DNA of 40,873 bases from Opitutales bacterium (GCA_017935025.1 JAGBIL010000001.1:1-40873), one strand, 5' to 3'. Numbered from the stretch's first letter, positions 8,438 to 17,852 are shown. Notes: generated from the letters alone by a model not told the origin. Numbers and translations are program-made.

Positions 8438-10576
8438 TTACCAGAAGATTGCGTAGAGGGCGATTGTTGCCACGATGACAAACGCGCCGAAAGCCTTCGC
8501 CTTGCCCGAACCTTCGAGCGGAACTTCGTTCTTCGCGGGAACGAGAATCGCCTGTCCGCCGCGCGCCGCATTCCAGATCGTGAGCAAAGCGCCAATCGCG
8601 ATGCAGACAATCAAGCAAATCGACATACGGTTCAGGAACGCCATTTCCGGCATCCAAGCCTTCAACGCGCCGTAAAGAACCGCATTGACGGCGATACCGA
8701 GCCAACCGAACACGCGCGGGCACTTCGGAACAAAGAAGCCGAAGAGGAACACACAGAGAACGCCCGGCGAGATAAAACCTTGGAATTCCTGAATGAAGTT
8801 AAAGATCCCGCCGAAGACCGGACTGTTCAGGAACGGAGCCAATGCCAATGCGATAAGCACGCAGATGACAACCCCGATTTTCCCGACGGAAACAAGTTCT
8901 TCCGAAGAAGCGTTCTTCGCTATTTTGTTGTAGATATCCATCGTAAAGATGGTGGAGGCAGAATTAAGCATCGAAGCAAGCGAGGAAACAACCGCACCGA
9001 AGAGCGCCGCAAGCACAAACCAGGTTACGCCCGGGGACATAAGCTTTTTGAGCAGAGTCGGGAACGCCGCGTCGTAGTCAAAGCCGACGAGCTTTTGAGA
9101 AACCGTCAGCCCGCTTCCGTCTTTCTTGGCGGCTTCGACGAATTTCAAGTTCAAATCGGCAACTTTTTGCGCAAGCGGGATACGATCTGCAAGCGTCGTG
9201 GAATCATCGTCAATGTCTTTCTTTAGAGCTATCAACGCATTGTTAAGGTTGTCAAAAAGCTCTTCGGACACGCCGGCGACATTGACATTGTGCTGGATCA
9301 ATCCTACACCCGTTTCATAGTTTTGGAGCATATATTCGCCCGTAACAAAGTAAACGGTCTTATCCGCATCGAGAGATTTTTCAACCGCCGCAATTGCCGC
9401 CGCGTTTTTCGTATCGGCGCTGGTTTTCAGGTCATCACGATAAAGGTTGTAGGCAAGAATGCCCGGAATAACAACGACAAACGGAATGATAAGCTTGAGG
9501 AACGCCGCAAAAACGATACCCATCTGCCCTTCGGCAACGGATTTCGACGCGAGCGTGCGTTGCATGATGTACTGATTCAAGCCCCAGTAGAAGAAATTCG
9601 GAATCCACAACCCGAGCAAAAGTGCCGTCCACGGGATCGACGGATCATCCATCGGACGAATCATGTGAAGTTTTCCCCCGATGGAGTTCATGCCGCTGAC
9701 GGCATCACCGGAATTTAGCTGGAGGAAACGCTCTACACCTCCCGCATCTTTCAACCCTTCAATCGTCGCTCCGGAATTGGCGGAAGCCGACTGAATCAGG
9801 TGCGCGGGATCGGCATCTGCAAGCGCCGTAATCGCCAAATAAGCCACGATGCCGCCGCCGAGAATAAGTGCAGACCCCCAAATAAGGTCCGTCCAAGCGC
9901 AGGCTTTCAGACCGCCGACAAAAACATAAACCGCAGCACAAAGCGCGATAATGATACAGCCGACGAGAATGTTTCCGTCAACCAGATTCCCGAGCGTAAA
10001 CGCACCGTTTGCCAACGTATTGAAATCCACCCCGGTAACGCCTTCCGCACCGAAAAAGAAGACTGCAATGCACTTCGCTCCCGCGAAAATAACACCCGCA
10101 GTCGGCACGCCGACGAGGATAAGGAGCGTACAAATCGCCATAATTGATCGTGAAAGCGGGTTGTAGCGCGATTCCAAGAACTCCGGAATCGTGTAAACAC
10201 CGCAACGCAGCAATTTCGGCAGGAAGAAGAACGCCACAACAACAAGCGTAATCGCCGCAAGCCATTCATAGCCGGCAATGGCGAGACCCAACCAGTCCGC
10301 CGCCTGTCCGGACATCCCGACGAACTGCTCCGTCGAAATATTCGCGGCAATCAGCGAGAACCCGACGAGCCACCAGGACAATCCGCGCCCGGCAAGGAAG
10401 TAATCCGCCGCACTCGCGTCTTTCTTTTCTTCGCCCTCAACTTTTTGAGGACGCGCTTTATAGATACCGAGTCCGATGACGCCGACAACCGCCACACAGA
10501 AGAGGACAACGTCGAGCATACTCATCACACTCCGGGCAGACTCCGCCGCTGCCTGAGCTAACATACACGTAAGCAT
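8438..10576 (-). CDS. Sodium:solute symporter family protein (SSS/SLC5)
   Basis: A large (712-residue) LeuT-fold Na+-coupled importer. Typical SLC5 signatures are ADYFLAGRGLSWWLVGFSLIAANIS with an EQFVG motif, followed by YTIPEFLESRYN; TM segments continue to the C-terminus. A long loop between residues about 390 and 500 is hydrophilic. The substrate (sugar, inositol or similar, by resemblance to SGLT-like members) is not determined. Start choice: the ATG at 10576 has a weak site, whereas an ATG at 10525 (MSMLDVVLF) follows GGAG by four bases and may be the real start. The gene carries only two copies of the GGGAACG word, fewer than its neighbours. Confidence 0.9.
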   Translation of the reverse strand: MLTCMLAQAAAESARSVMSMLDVVLFCVAVVGVIGLGIYKARPQKVEGEEKKDASAADYFLAGRGLSWWLVGFSLIAANISTEQFVGMSGQAADWLGLAIAGYEWLAAITLVVVAFFFLPKLLRCGVYTIPEFLESRYNPLSRSIMAICTLLILVGVPTAGVIFAGAKCIAVFFFGAEGVTGVDFNTLANGAFTLGNLVDGNILVGCIIIALCAAVYVFVGGLKACAWTDLIWGSALILGGGIVAYLAITALADADPAHLIQSASANSGATIEGLKDAGGVERFLQLNSGDAVSGMNSIGGKLHMIRPMDDPSIPWTALLLGLWIPNFFYWGLNQYIMQRTLASKSVAEGQMGIVFAAFLKLIIPFVVVIPGILAYNLYRDDLKTSADTKNAAAIAAVEKSLDADKTVYFVTGEYMLQNYETGVGLIQHNVNVAGVSEELFDNLNNALIALKKDIDDDSTTLADRIPLAQKVADLNLKFVEAAKKDGSGLTVSQKLVGFDYDAAFPTLLKKLMSPGVTWFVLAALFGAVVSSLASMLNSASTIFTMDIYNKIAKNASSEELVSVGKIGVVICVLIALALAPFLNSPVFGGIFNFIQEFQGFISPGVLCVFLFGFFVPKCPRVFGWLGIAVNAVLYGALKAWMPEMAFLNRMSICLIVCIAIGALLTIWNAARGGQAILVPAKNEVPLEGSGKAKAFGAFVIVATIALYAIFW

Positions 10577-10701
10577 ATTCTTTTAGGGTTTTTGAATGAA
10601 ATAAATCAGCGTTCCCGCAAACGCGGAAAACCGAAGTGAAAATTACGCCCATCCGTTAGAACAGGCAAACAGAAATTTCTAAGCGCCAAGCGCGGTGCGT
10701 C

Positions 10702-10771
10702 AAGCATCAAGCGAAGAATTCTCCTTCCCGACCCTTCTGATTCTTCGCCTGTTGCCTGATGTTTGATGCTT
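10702..10771. repeat. Intergenic inverted repeat downstream of pyrD
   Basis: AAGCATCAA (10702-10710) and GCGAAGAAT (10711-10719) pair with ATTCTTCGC (10740-10748) and TTGATGCTT (10763-10771), with a 14-nt bulge on the right side. It lies in a 200-bp gap between pyrD and the symporter gene. The AAGCATCAA word recurs in the hairpin at 37980-38011. Confidence 0.55.
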
Positions 10772-10779
10772 TAAACTTT

Positions 10780-11886
10780 TTACCAAACTTTTCCCGGCCA
10801 CTCGGTCTGATCCCACGCGTAGGCGCGGGCGAGTTCTCTACCGAAGAACGGGCCGCGATAAACCATGCCCGTGTAAATTTGAATGAGTGCGGCACCTTCC
10901 GCCAAAAATTGGTCGGCTGCTTCGCCGGAGCAAATTCCTCCGCAACCGATAACGGGGAGTTTCCCGTCCGTCACACGAACGATATAGCGCACGGCATCAA
11001 GCGAGCGGCGCATGAGCGGCGCGCCGGAAAGTCCCCCCTTTTCGGGAGCACCGGCGAGCACTTCGGGACGCGTCGTTGTCGTATTCGTCGCGATAATTCC
11101 CGCAAACTGCGTTTCCTCAATGACGGAAAGCACGTCATCAATCTGCGGGAACGTCAAATCCGGCGAAATTTTCAAAAGCAACGGCAAGGGGGCTTCTCCG
11201 GATTTTTCCGCAATAGAACGGTTTTCGCTCTGAATCGCGCCGAGCAATTCGACGAGACGGGAACGCTCGTGAAGTTCCCGCAAATTCGGAATATTCGGGC
11301 AACTGATGTTGATGGCGACATAATCCGCGTGCGGCGCGAGCAGACGGAACGAGCCGAGATAGTCTTCAACCGCATTTTCCATCAGGGTCAGCTTGGATTT
11401 GCCGATGTTGACGCCGAGCGGGCACACGCGCGTGCCTTTTTTCGGACCGGCGGCAAGGCGGCGCGCCACTTCTTCCGCGCCGTCGTTCGGAAAGCCCATG
11501 CTGTTGATCGCCGCTTCCGCTTCGGGGAAACGGAAAATGCGCGGCTTCTCGTTCCCGCCCTGTGAGTGGCGCGTTACCGTGCCGACTTCGACGTGCCCGA
11601 ACCCGAGCGCGCCGCCCGCTTGCCAGATGCGCGCCTGTTTGTCGTAACCGGCGGCAAGTCCGACGCGATTCGGAAATTTCAACCCGAAAAGTTCAATCGG
11701 CTTTTGCGCGGGAACGTTCCGCGCCGTCATATTAAAATACTGAAAAAGCGCCGTCAGCGGACGCATCGCCGCGAACGCGCGCAGGGCAAGGTAGGAAGCG
11801 TCGTGCGCTTGTTCCACGTCTCCGTGAAACGGAAATCCCTTACGGAAAAAGAGCGGACGCAGGAGGCCTTCATAAAGATAATCCAT
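10780..11886 (-). CDS. pyrD: Dihydroorotate dehydrogenase (quinone), class 2
   Basis: A membrane-associated flavoenzyme that oxidises dihydroorotate to orotate in pyrimidine synthesis, passing electrons to quinone. The N-terminal amphipathic segment MDYLYEGLLRPLFFR and the following helix are the class 2 membrane/quinone domain. FMN/substrate motifs include VGLAAGYDK, NSMGFPNDG, NIGKSK, INISCPN, KISPD, ATNTTTTR, GGLSGAPL and IGCGGI. INISCPNIPN precedes the loop where class 2 enzymes use a catalytic Ser. I choose the ATG at 11886 (368 residues); the frame extends upstream only to a GTG at 11940. It stands alone on the minus strand. Confidence 0.95.
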   Translation of the reverse strand: MDYLYEGLLRPLFFRKGFPFHGDVEQAHDASYLALRAFAAMRPLTALFQYFNMTARNVPAQKPIELFGLKFPNRVGLAAGYDKQARIWQAGGALGFGHVEVGTVTRHSQGGNEKPRIFRFPEAEAAINSMGFPNDGAEEVARRLAAGPKKGTRVCPLGVNIGKSKLTLMENAVEDYLGSFRLLAPHADYVAINISCPNIPNLRELHERSRLVELLGAIQSENRSIAEKSGEAPLPLLLKISPDLTFPQIDDVLSVIEETQFAGIIATNTTTTRPEVLAGAPEKGGLSGAPLMRRSLDAVRYIVRVTDGKLPVIGCGGICSGEAADQFLAEGAALIQIYTGMVYRGPFFGRELARAYAWDQTEWPGKVW

Positions 11887-12000
11887 GCCCGCAATGATAC
11901 TCCGCCCCGTTCTCTCCGCAACGGGAAAAATGCCGTACACACGTCAAGCGCATACACGGCAAGAATCGCCCCGGGTGCAATAATGACACGACCTGCCGTA

Positions 12001-13317
12001 TTACATATTTTTCAGAGACGTTTCAAAATATTCCCGGCAACGGGCTTCCAACTCCGGATTTTCATAAAATCCTTTTTTCGCGAGTACTTTTCCGTCTCTT
12101 TTCGCCGCGTCTTTGTCGTAAGCAATTCCGTTTAAGATTCTCTCGGCGCGCATGAGCCACATATTCTGCTTCATTGTTTGCGGCAACGCAGAAATAAACT
12201 CATAGAGCGTTCCCGCCGCCTGTGCGTCCGTTTGAGACAAGCCCTCAAGCAAAAACTCCAAGTGTTCGAAGTAGCGCGAATGAAAATATCCCAGCAAGGT
12301 CTCTGTTTGCTGCTGAAGTCCGTAAACATTGTTCTTCAAGCACCGATACGCGTAATACGCCACGTCGTCCCATGCCTTCGTCTTCCGGGCATATTCGAGT
12401 GCCACCGGAAATGCCATTTCAAAATTCCGATCGACGAGATTTCGCAGTTCCCGTGAAAATTCCGGACGTAAATTTCCGGACAGTATTTCATCCTGAATCT
12501 CCAATGTGCGAATTCCCGGATGTGAAGCTCCGAGGGTTTCTTTCAGATGCGCCAGTCGGTCATCACCAAGCCCCAAGCCCTGATCCCGCCCCCACTGAGA
12601 CCTTGCCAAAATGAAATAGATCACCTCGCATTCCGGCAAAACCTGCCCTCTTCGAAGCATCTCTATAAACCCTTTGGAAACATAATTCGCGTTCAAGAAC
12701 ATCTGAAAAAAACCGGCTTTTACGTCTGTCCAATTCCTCATATCACCGACAAAGTAATTCGCATACTCTATGGCAATCCCTATAAAACAGGAATCCAAAG
12801 GATTTTTGAAAAGACAAAACTCGTCCCATTGATTCTTAAAGCGTTTAATCACATTCGCACGATCTTCGTATTGAGATTGCCGCAGATTAAAACGCTCAAT
12901 GAAAAAATCCATGATTTTTCTCTTATCCGAGACCGTAGCAACACGCTTGCCGATTAGGTAAAGCATCGGAAACGAAGCATTAAAATCGTCTCTCGGGTAA
13001 TCCTTGATTTGTTGCAGGATCTCACCAACATTCATTCGGGAATAAATTGAGAACAACGCCAAATCCGCCTCTTCTTCGGAAAGTGCCGTGAGAAGCGTAT
13101 CTCCGGAAACCATGGAGTGTTTAACAACAGTCATCGGAGTTCCGAAGCGCGTCACAACGGCATAACCGATAGGTGCTTCCTTATCCGCCTGAAAATAAGC
13201 CAAGAGATGTCCTCCCGACGTTTTCTCGAAAGCAAGTCCGTCCCGATAGTAAATTTCATGCGCCGCAAATAAATTTGCGGCGCAAAAAACAGAAATAAGA
13301 ACAAACAATATTCGCAT
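12001..13317 (-). CDS. Exported protein of unknown function, 438 residues
   Basis: I do not recognise this family. The protein has a clean Sec signal peptide (MRILFVLISVFCAANLFAA, cleavage before HEIYY). A short beta-rich N-terminal part follows (YRDGLAFEKTSGGHLLAYF, PIGYAVVTRFGTPMTVV). The rest is a long alpha-helical body with many paired aromatic and charged residues, resembling a helical-repeat protein. No catalytic motif is visible. The ATG follows AGAG with short spacing and lies 14 bp after the stop of the small beta-domain gene upstream, so the two are probably co-transcribed. The gene is almost free of the GGGAACG word (one copy near its 3' end), unlike flanking housekeeping genes. 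Confidence 0.7.
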   Translation of the reverse strand: MRILFVLISVFCAANLFAAHEIYYRDGLAFEKTSGGHLLAYFQADKEAPIGYAVVTRFGTPMTVVKHSMVSGDTLLTALSEEEADLALFSIYSRMNVGEILQQIKDYPRDDFNASFPMLYLIGKRVATVSDKRKIMDFFIERFNLRQSQYEDRANVIKRFKNQWDEFCLFKNPLDSCFIGIAIEYANYFVGDMRNWTDVKAGFFQMFLNANYVSKGFIEMLRRGQVLPECEVIYFILARSQWGRDQGLGLGDDRLAHLKETLGASHPGIRTLEIQDEILSGNLRPEFSRELRNLVDRNFEMAFPVALEYARKTKAWDDVAYYAYRCLKNNVYGLQQQTETLLGYFHSRYFEHLEFLLEGLSQTDAQAAGTLYEFISALPQTMKQNMWLMRAERILNGIAYDKDAAKRDGKVLAKKGFYENPELEARCREYFETSLKNM

Positions 13318-13331
13318 TTTCTCTGCAGGAA

Positions 13332-13571
13332 TTAAAAATTAAATGTTACGTTGACTGCCGCGCGACCTTCTCCCCCGGAAACATTCACAAAATCGTCTGC
13401 AGAAACAGAAATTGAATAAATATTTCCGGCAGGAACTTTCAGAGTAAAACTCTTTTCAAACCCGGGCCCGTTAGGTGTTCCTCCCGAAAAAGAAATTGAC
13501 GTTGAGACAGTGCCCCAAATCGGCTCGGTCGGGAAAATACAGGACGATTGCAATTGATTGTTTTCGGACAT
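13332..13571 (-). CDS. Small beta-domain protein related to the 17853-19559 protein
   Basis: A 79-residue protein with no signal peptide. Its C-terminal part, ISFSGG then IYSISVSADDFVNVSGGEG, matches the repeat unit of the large protein at 17853 (YEIAVSSDDTATVRLGG and VEINVEADDYAQVNVGE): hydrophobic strand, an Asp-Asp pair, then another strand. The pattern recalls the SDDG turn of PA14-like beta-sandwich domains, but I cannot confirm that. The N-terminus MSENNQ is also similar in tone to MSTTNTEMLNRQ. It looks like a single-repeat version of that protein. The ATG has AAAGG at a 9-nt spacing. It directly precedes the exported-protein gene. Confidence 0.6.
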   Translation of the reverse strand: MSENNQLQSSCIFPTEPIWGTVSTSISFSGGTPNGPGFEKSFTLKVPAGNIYSISVSADDFVNVSGGEGRAAVNVTFNF

Positions 13572-13677
13572 GAGAAGTGCCTTTCTTTATTGGGCCAACC
13601 GGAAGCAGAGTCTAAATACGAAAAAACAGAAAGCAAGAAAAACTACCATTGAAGAGGTGATTGTTTTCCCGAAAAAC

Positions 13678-14154
13678 TCACTCTCCGCAACGGGAAAAAT
13701 GCCGCTCGTGTTCCAGCAAAGCGCGCTTCATTTCCGTGCCGCCCGCGTAGCCGGAAAGCTTTCCGCGAGCCCCGACAACGCGGTGGCACGGCACGACAAT
13801 CGGAAGCGGATTGACATGATTTGCCGCTCCGACGGCACGACTCGCCCCGGGAACGCCGATTTCCTCTGCAATTTCTCCGTAAGTCCGCGTTTCGCCATAG
13901 GGAATCTCCCGCAACGCCGCCCAAACTTTCTCCTGAAAAAAAGTTCCCGCACACGCAACCGGCAAATCAAATTGCTTCCGCGTTCCCGCGAAATATTCCG
14001 CAAATTGCGCCCGCGCAATGCGAAGCACCGGACAATTTTCTCCTGATTCCAAAAAATTTTCGGGAGCGGAAAACGCCACGCGAACAAGCCCCGCGCCATC
14101 GGATTCGAGGAAAAACTCCCCGCAAAAAGCCCGGATTTTCGTAAAAAACGCCAT
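13678..14154 (-). CDS. ogt: Methylated-DNA--[protein]-cysteine S-methyltransferase
   Basis: A 158-residue repair protein that takes the methyl group from O6-methylguanine onto its own cysteine. The active site PCHRVVG is at residues 122-128 (Cys123), preceded by the helix-turn-helix region GETRTYGEIAEEIG with ASRAVGAANHVNPLPIVV. The ATG at 14154 is preferred. A TTG at 14175 overlaps the sufS stop codon and would add seven residues. It is the last gene of the exbB-exbD-tonB-sufS operon. It is somewhat shorter at the N-terminus than E. coli Ogt. Confidence 0.93.
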   Translation of the reverse strand: MAFFTKIRAFCGEFFLESDGAGLVRVAFSAPENFLESGENCPVLRIARAQFAEYFAGTRKQFDLPVACAGTFFQEKVWAALREIPYGETRTYGEIAEEIGVPGASRAVGAANHVNPLPIVVPCHRVVGARGKLSGYAGGTEMKRALLEHERHFSRCGE

Positions 14155-14171
14155 GAAGCCCCGCTGCGGAC

Positions 14172-15380
14172 TCAAAACATCCCGCGCACTTTTTTCAATG
14201 CGGCAACGAAGCGGTCCGCTTCCTCAAACGTGTTGTAAAAAGCGAACGAAGCGCGCACCGTTCCCGTGATTCCGAGGCGCTTCATCAGCGGCATCGCGCA
14301 ATGGTGCCCCACGCGCACGGCGACGCCGAACGTATCGAGCAACATTCCGACATCGCTCGGATGAATATCGCCGAGGTGAAACGATATCACGGACGCTTTT
14401 TCCTTCGCCGTGCCGAAAATCCGGATTTCCGGAAGCTCCGCACAAAGTTTTTCCGTCGCGTAGCTCAAAAGCGCCGTTTCATGCGCCTGCGCGTGCGGAC
14501 GCAACGCGGAAACGTAATCGAGCGCCGCGCCGAGCCCGACGGCTCCGGCAATGTTCGGCGTTCCCGCCTCAAAGCGCCCGGGAATTCCGCGAAACGTCGT
14601 TCCCGCGAAATCGACGACATCGATCATATCCCCGCCGAACTGATACGGCGGCATTTTTTCCAAAATTTCCGCGCGCGCGTAAAGTACGCCGATTCCCGTC
14701 GGTCCGCAAATTTTATGTCCGGAAAAAACGAGGAAATCGCAACCGATAGTCTGCACGTCCACGGCAAAGTGAGCGGCGGATTGCGCGGCATCGACAAGAA
14801 CGAGCGCTCCGGCGGCGTGAGCGGTGGCACAAATTTCCGCCACAGGATTGACGGTGCCGAGGGCGTTGGATGTTTGCGTAACGCCGACAATTTTCGTTTT
14901 TTCCGAAATGAGATTTTTCATCGCGGGAACGTCGAGCGAACCGTCATCAAATATCGGTGCGACGACGATTTTCGCGCCCGTGCGCTCGGCGATTGCCTGC
15001 CACGGAACGATGTTGGCGTGGTGCTCCATTTCCGTGAGCAAAATTTCGTCGCCCGCGTGCAAGTTCGCGCCGCCCCAGCTCGCCGCGACGAGATTAATCG
15101 CTTCCGTCGCGCCGCGCGTAAACACGCACTCGCGGGATTCGCGCGCGTTGAGAAATTTCGCGACGCGTTCCCGCGCGTGCTCAAATGCCGTCGTCGCCGT
15201 TTGGCTCAAGCGATAAAGCCCGCGGTGAATGTTGGCGTTGTCGCGCGCGTAAAATTCGGAAACGGCATCAATGACGCACTGCGGTTTCTGCGCCGTCGCC
15301 GCGCTGTCGAGATACACGAGTTTCGTGTTCCCGCGTAGCAACGGAAACTCGGAACGGATTTTTTCGACATCAAAAAGCAT
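14172..15380 (-). CDS. sufS: Cysteine desulfurase, SufS type
   Basis: A 402-residue PLP enzyme that takes sulfur from cysteine for Fe-S cluster assembly, forming an enzyme persulfide. The PLP lysine is Lys223 in SGHKICGPTG, with HHANIVPW and VDAAQSAAH as cofactor motifs. The persulfide cysteine is Cys361 in RVGHHCAMPL, typical of group II (SufS/CsdA) enzymes. No SufU, SufE or SufBCD gene is present nearby, so the partner must lie elsewhere. It starts 6 bp after the tonB-like gene and overlaps the region before ogt. Confidence 0.93.
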   Translation of the reverse strand: MLFDVEKIRSEFPLLRGNTKLVYLDSAATAQKPQCVIDAVSEFYARDNANIHRGLYRLSQTATTAFEHARERVAKFLNARESRECVFTRGATEAINLVAASWGGANLHAGDEILLTEMEHHANIVPWQAIAERTGAKIVVAPIFDDGSLDVPAMKNLISEKTKIVGVTQTSNALGTVNPVAEICATAHAAGALVLVDAAQSAAHFAVDVQTIGCDFLVFSGHKICGPTGIGVLYARAEILEKMPPYQFGGDMIDVVDFAGTTFRGIPGRFEAGTPNIAGAVGLGAALDYVSALRPHAQAHETALLSYATEKLCAELPEIRIFGTAKEKASVISFHLGDIHPSDVGMLLDTFGVAVRVGHHCAMPLMKRLGITGTVRASFAFYNTFEEADRFVAALKKVRGMF

Positions 15381-15386
15381 GGTAAA

Positions 15387-16349
15387 TTACTGTGGACGAA
15401 TGACGACGTTCGGGAGCGAAATCGAAAACGCGCGCCCTTCCGGCGGCTTGCGGAATTTCCCGATGCGGGAAACGGCTTTTGCTACGCGATCCCGCACCTG
15501 CGCGTCGTTGTTCCCGATGACTTCGAGCAGGCGAATGTTTCCGGACGCGTCCGCCTGGAGGCGCACTTCCACGGAAACGGCAAATTCGAGCGTCAGCGGC
15601 TGTTGTTCCAACACGTTATCCAAATGCGTCGCGAGCTTTTGCGCGACCTCGGACGCGTAAACCTGCTGGGCGGAAGCCACGGCGCGACCGCCCTCGCCTC
15701 CGTTCCCGCCGGTGCCGCCGGGAACGCCGAAACGCTTTCCGCCGGACGTTACCTTGGAAAGATCAATCTTCGCCGTCGTTTTTTTTCCGGCGCCCGGCTT
15801 TTTCCCGCCTCCGGGCTTTTTCGGCTGTTTCGGTTTGTTCTGTTTGCGAAATTCTGCCAACGACATTTTTTTGCCGCCCGAAATCGTGTTCTTCGGCTTG
15901 GGTTCGGGCTTTTTCGGCGCCGGCTTTTTAACGTCGGGTTTGGGTTTTTCCGGAGCCGGTTTCTTCGGTTCCGCGGGAACGGGCTTGGCGGGCTCAGGCG
16001 TTGCAACGGCGGGTGTCGGCTCGGCGGGAACGGGTTCCGGCTCGGGTTCGGGCAAAGGGTTTTCCAACGCTTCTTCCGCCGCATCATTGAGTGCTTTGAG
16101 TTCGTCCGAAAAATCCGGGCTTTCCAAGGTGTTCCCGTCGGTCGAACCGTCGGCGAGCCCGGGGTCCTCGCCGATCAGCCCGGCGGATTTTGTCGGGTCG
16201 GCGTTTTCGTCGGCAAACATTGCCAAAAGCGGATCCGACGCGGAAACCACGTCGTTCCCCTGCGATTGCGCAGAAAAGAAAATCAGTGCCGCAAACGCCG
16301 CACCGTGCAACGCGCAGGAAAAAATCGCGCCTTTGAAGCCGCTGTTCAT
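15387..16349 (-). CDS. TonB/TolA-like periplasm-spanning energy-transducing protein
   Basis: A 320-residue protein with one N-terminal membrane helix (ALHGAAFAALIFFSA, about residues 13-27). A long Pro/Glu/Lys-rich spacer (residues about 95-190, PEPEPEPVPAEP and repeated KKP) can span the periplasm. The C-terminal domain of about 90 residues has the TonB/TolA pattern (VEVRLQADASGNI, then VRDRVAKAVSRIGKFRKPPEG). Its start overlaps the exbD stop as ATGA, so it is translationally coupled. No TolB or Pal gene follows. I cannot decide between a TonB role (receptor-driven uptake) and a TolA role (envelope integrity). The order ExbB-ExbD-TonB is common to both. Confidence 0.8.
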   Translation of the reverse strand: MNSGFKGAIFSCALHGAAFAALIFFSAQSQGNDVVSASDPLLAMFADENADPTKSAGLIGEDPGLADGSTDGNTLESPDFSDELKALNDAAEEALENPLPEPEPEPVPAEPTPAVATPEPAKPVPAEPKKPAPEKPKPDVKKPAPKKPEPKPKNTISGGKKMSLAEFRKQNKPKQPKKPGGGKKPGAGKKTTAKIDLSKVTSGGKRFGVPGGTGGNGGEGGRAVASAQQVYASEVAQKLATHLDNVLEQQPLTLEFAVSVEVRLQADASGNIRLLEVIGNNDAQVRDRVAKAVSRIGKFRKPPEGRAFSISLPNVVIRPQ

Positions 16350-16789
16350 TTTGCCGCGCCCCCTTGGTCAACTTCCGTATCGATGGCGACTTTGGTCAGC
16401 CCCTGTTTCTTCGCCATGTCAAAAACCGCGACCACTTTCTGGTATTCGAGTTGCCCGTCGGCACGGATGCGCACAATCGGCTGTTCGTCGGCGGGAAGGC
16501 GCGCGATATCGGCGAAGGCGGCAAGCAGATTTTCCGGCGAAACGGCGCCGTCGTCGAGATGGTAAGCGCCGTGGCGATCAATGGCGACGAAGCGGTATTT
16601 CGTTTCCGTGGCGGCGGGAGCTCCGGTTTTTGCGGAAGCGACGGGAAGTTCGATGCGCGTTGTCTGCTCAAGCACGGGCGTCGCAATCATGAAAATGATC
16701 AGCAGGCAAAAGCACAAGTCGAGGAGCGGAGTTACGTTGATCTCCGACATCGGCGTCATTTTGTGCCGTCTTGAAAAATTGCGTGCCAT
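16346..16789 (-). CDS. exbD: ExbD/TolR family biopolymer transport protein
   Basis: A 147-residue inner-membrane protein with one N-terminal helix (LLDLCFCLLIIFMIATPVL) and a periplasmic C-terminal domain. The motif MSEINVTPLLDL contains the conserved Asp (D23) that carries protons in ExbD and TolR. Together with the ExbB protein it forms the proton-driven motor that energises the TonB-like protein encoded next. It starts 24 bp after exbB and overlaps the next gene by four bases. Confidence 0.92.
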   Translation of the reverse strand: MARNFSRRHKMTPMSEINVTPLLDLCFCLLIIFMIATPVLEQTTRIELPVASAKTGAPAATETKYRFVAIDRHGAYHLDDGAVSPENLLAAFADIARLPADEQPIVRIRADGQLEYQKVVAVFDMAKKQGLTKVAIDTEVDQGGAAK

Positions 16790-16813
16790 GGAAAAAATTT
16801 CTCCGGAAAAAGA

Positions 16814-17662
16814 TTATTCCCACGAGGGGCGGGAACGCGGAAGCGTGCCGGACTCGGGAGCATCGTCTGCGTCCGAGTCCGCGTCGTCATTACGCAGAAA
16901 AGGATTTACGCCGACGGGAGCGGAGCGCGCGGGAACGTCATCCGGTTTTCTGCGGCGGTCGCGCAAATCTTCCAAAAGTTCGATTTCGATTTGGTCGGCG
17001 ACGGCGGAAGCGAAGTTGTCCAACTCCGTTCCGAGCTGTCGCGTCAGCCCGAGTGCCCAGTTGTAGGCGAACGATGCGGGAATCGCGAGCAGAAGCCCCG
17101 CCGTTGTCGCAACGAGCGCGCCGGAAACGCCGGGAGCGAGTTCCGAGATTGAGGCTTTTTCGGTTAGCGCACCGAACGTCACCATAACGCCCCAAACCGT
17201 CCCGAGAAGCCCGAGAAACGGACCGCCGGAAATAAACGTACTCAGCGGAATCATACCTTTTTCGTAGCGCGCCGTAATGCGCCCGATAGCGCGTTGGACG
17301 GAATTTTCGACGTGTCCCATGCAAACGCGCACGTCGCTTTCGCCGGAAATTTTTCCGCGATGCTGACGCAGGGCGCGAAGCGCGGCATCAAGCACCTGCG
17401 CGTACGGCGCGGGCGACGTTCCCGCAGCGGGCAACGCCCCGATTTCCGTCAACCGTTCTTCGCGGTGAATTTGCGTTTCAAACGCCAAATTCCCCTTGCG
17501 CAACGCACGCAGGTCGACAAATTTTTGCCAAATCGTCGTCAGCGACCAAATTGAGAAAACAATGAGAATTCCGACAACGATTTTCGCCGCCTCGTCGCAC
17601 TGCTCCCAATACCACATGATAGAGCGCGAATTTGCCAAGAAATGAACTGAAATATTCAACAT
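16814..17662 (-). CDS. exbB: ExbB/TolQ family proton channel protein
   Basis: An inner-membrane protein with three helices: KIVVGILIVFSIWSL near the N-terminus, and the pair FISGGPFLGLLGTVWGVMVTF and GVSGALVATTAGLLLAIPASF that hold the MotA/TolQ/ExbB signature. The C-terminal tail (about 60 residues) is polar and acidic. I choose the ATG at 17662 (MLNISVHF), which follows AGAGGAAA, giving 282 residues; the frame also opens at a TTG at 17719. It is the first gene of a five-gene operon and is transcribed divergently from the 17853 gene. Confidence 0.9.
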   Translation of the reverse strand: MLNISVHFLANSRSIMWYWEQCDEAAKIVVGILIVFSIWSLTTIWQKFVDLRALRKGNLAFETQIHREERLTEIGALPAAGTSPAPYAQVLDAALRALRQHRGKISGESDVRVCMGHVENSVQRAIGRITARYEKGMIPLSTFISGGPFLGLLGTVWGVMVTFGALTEKASISELAPGVSGALVATTAGLLLAIPASFAYNWALGLTRQLGTELDNFASAVADQIEIELLEDLRDRRRKPDDVPARSAPVGVNPFLRNDDADSDADDAPESGTLPRSRPSWE

Positions 17663-17852
17663 TTTTAAGAAAATTTTCCTCTGCAAAAAAAAGAAACGAG
17701 TTTGCGGGAAACCTTTCAAGGTTTTATTCCGAAAAACTATTCACATTCCCGCGCACGGGAACGGGAAATTTTCTTGCCCGCGGGAACGCGGAATTTAGAA
17801 TTTCCGCCATCTTCTTATTCACCCCTAAAAAACCCGCCGAAAAGGAAAACAC
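17663..17852. promoter_or_regulatory. Divergent promoter region between exbB and the beta-repeat gene
   Basis: This 190-bp gap must carry promoters for both the Ton operon (leftward) and the unknown cluster (rightward). It holds two copies of the GGGAACG word at 17757-17763 and near 17780, within several CCCGCG/CGCGGG palindromes. The ribosome-binding site AAAGGAAAA precedes the ATG at 17853. No certain -35/-10 pair is visible. Confidence 0.4.
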
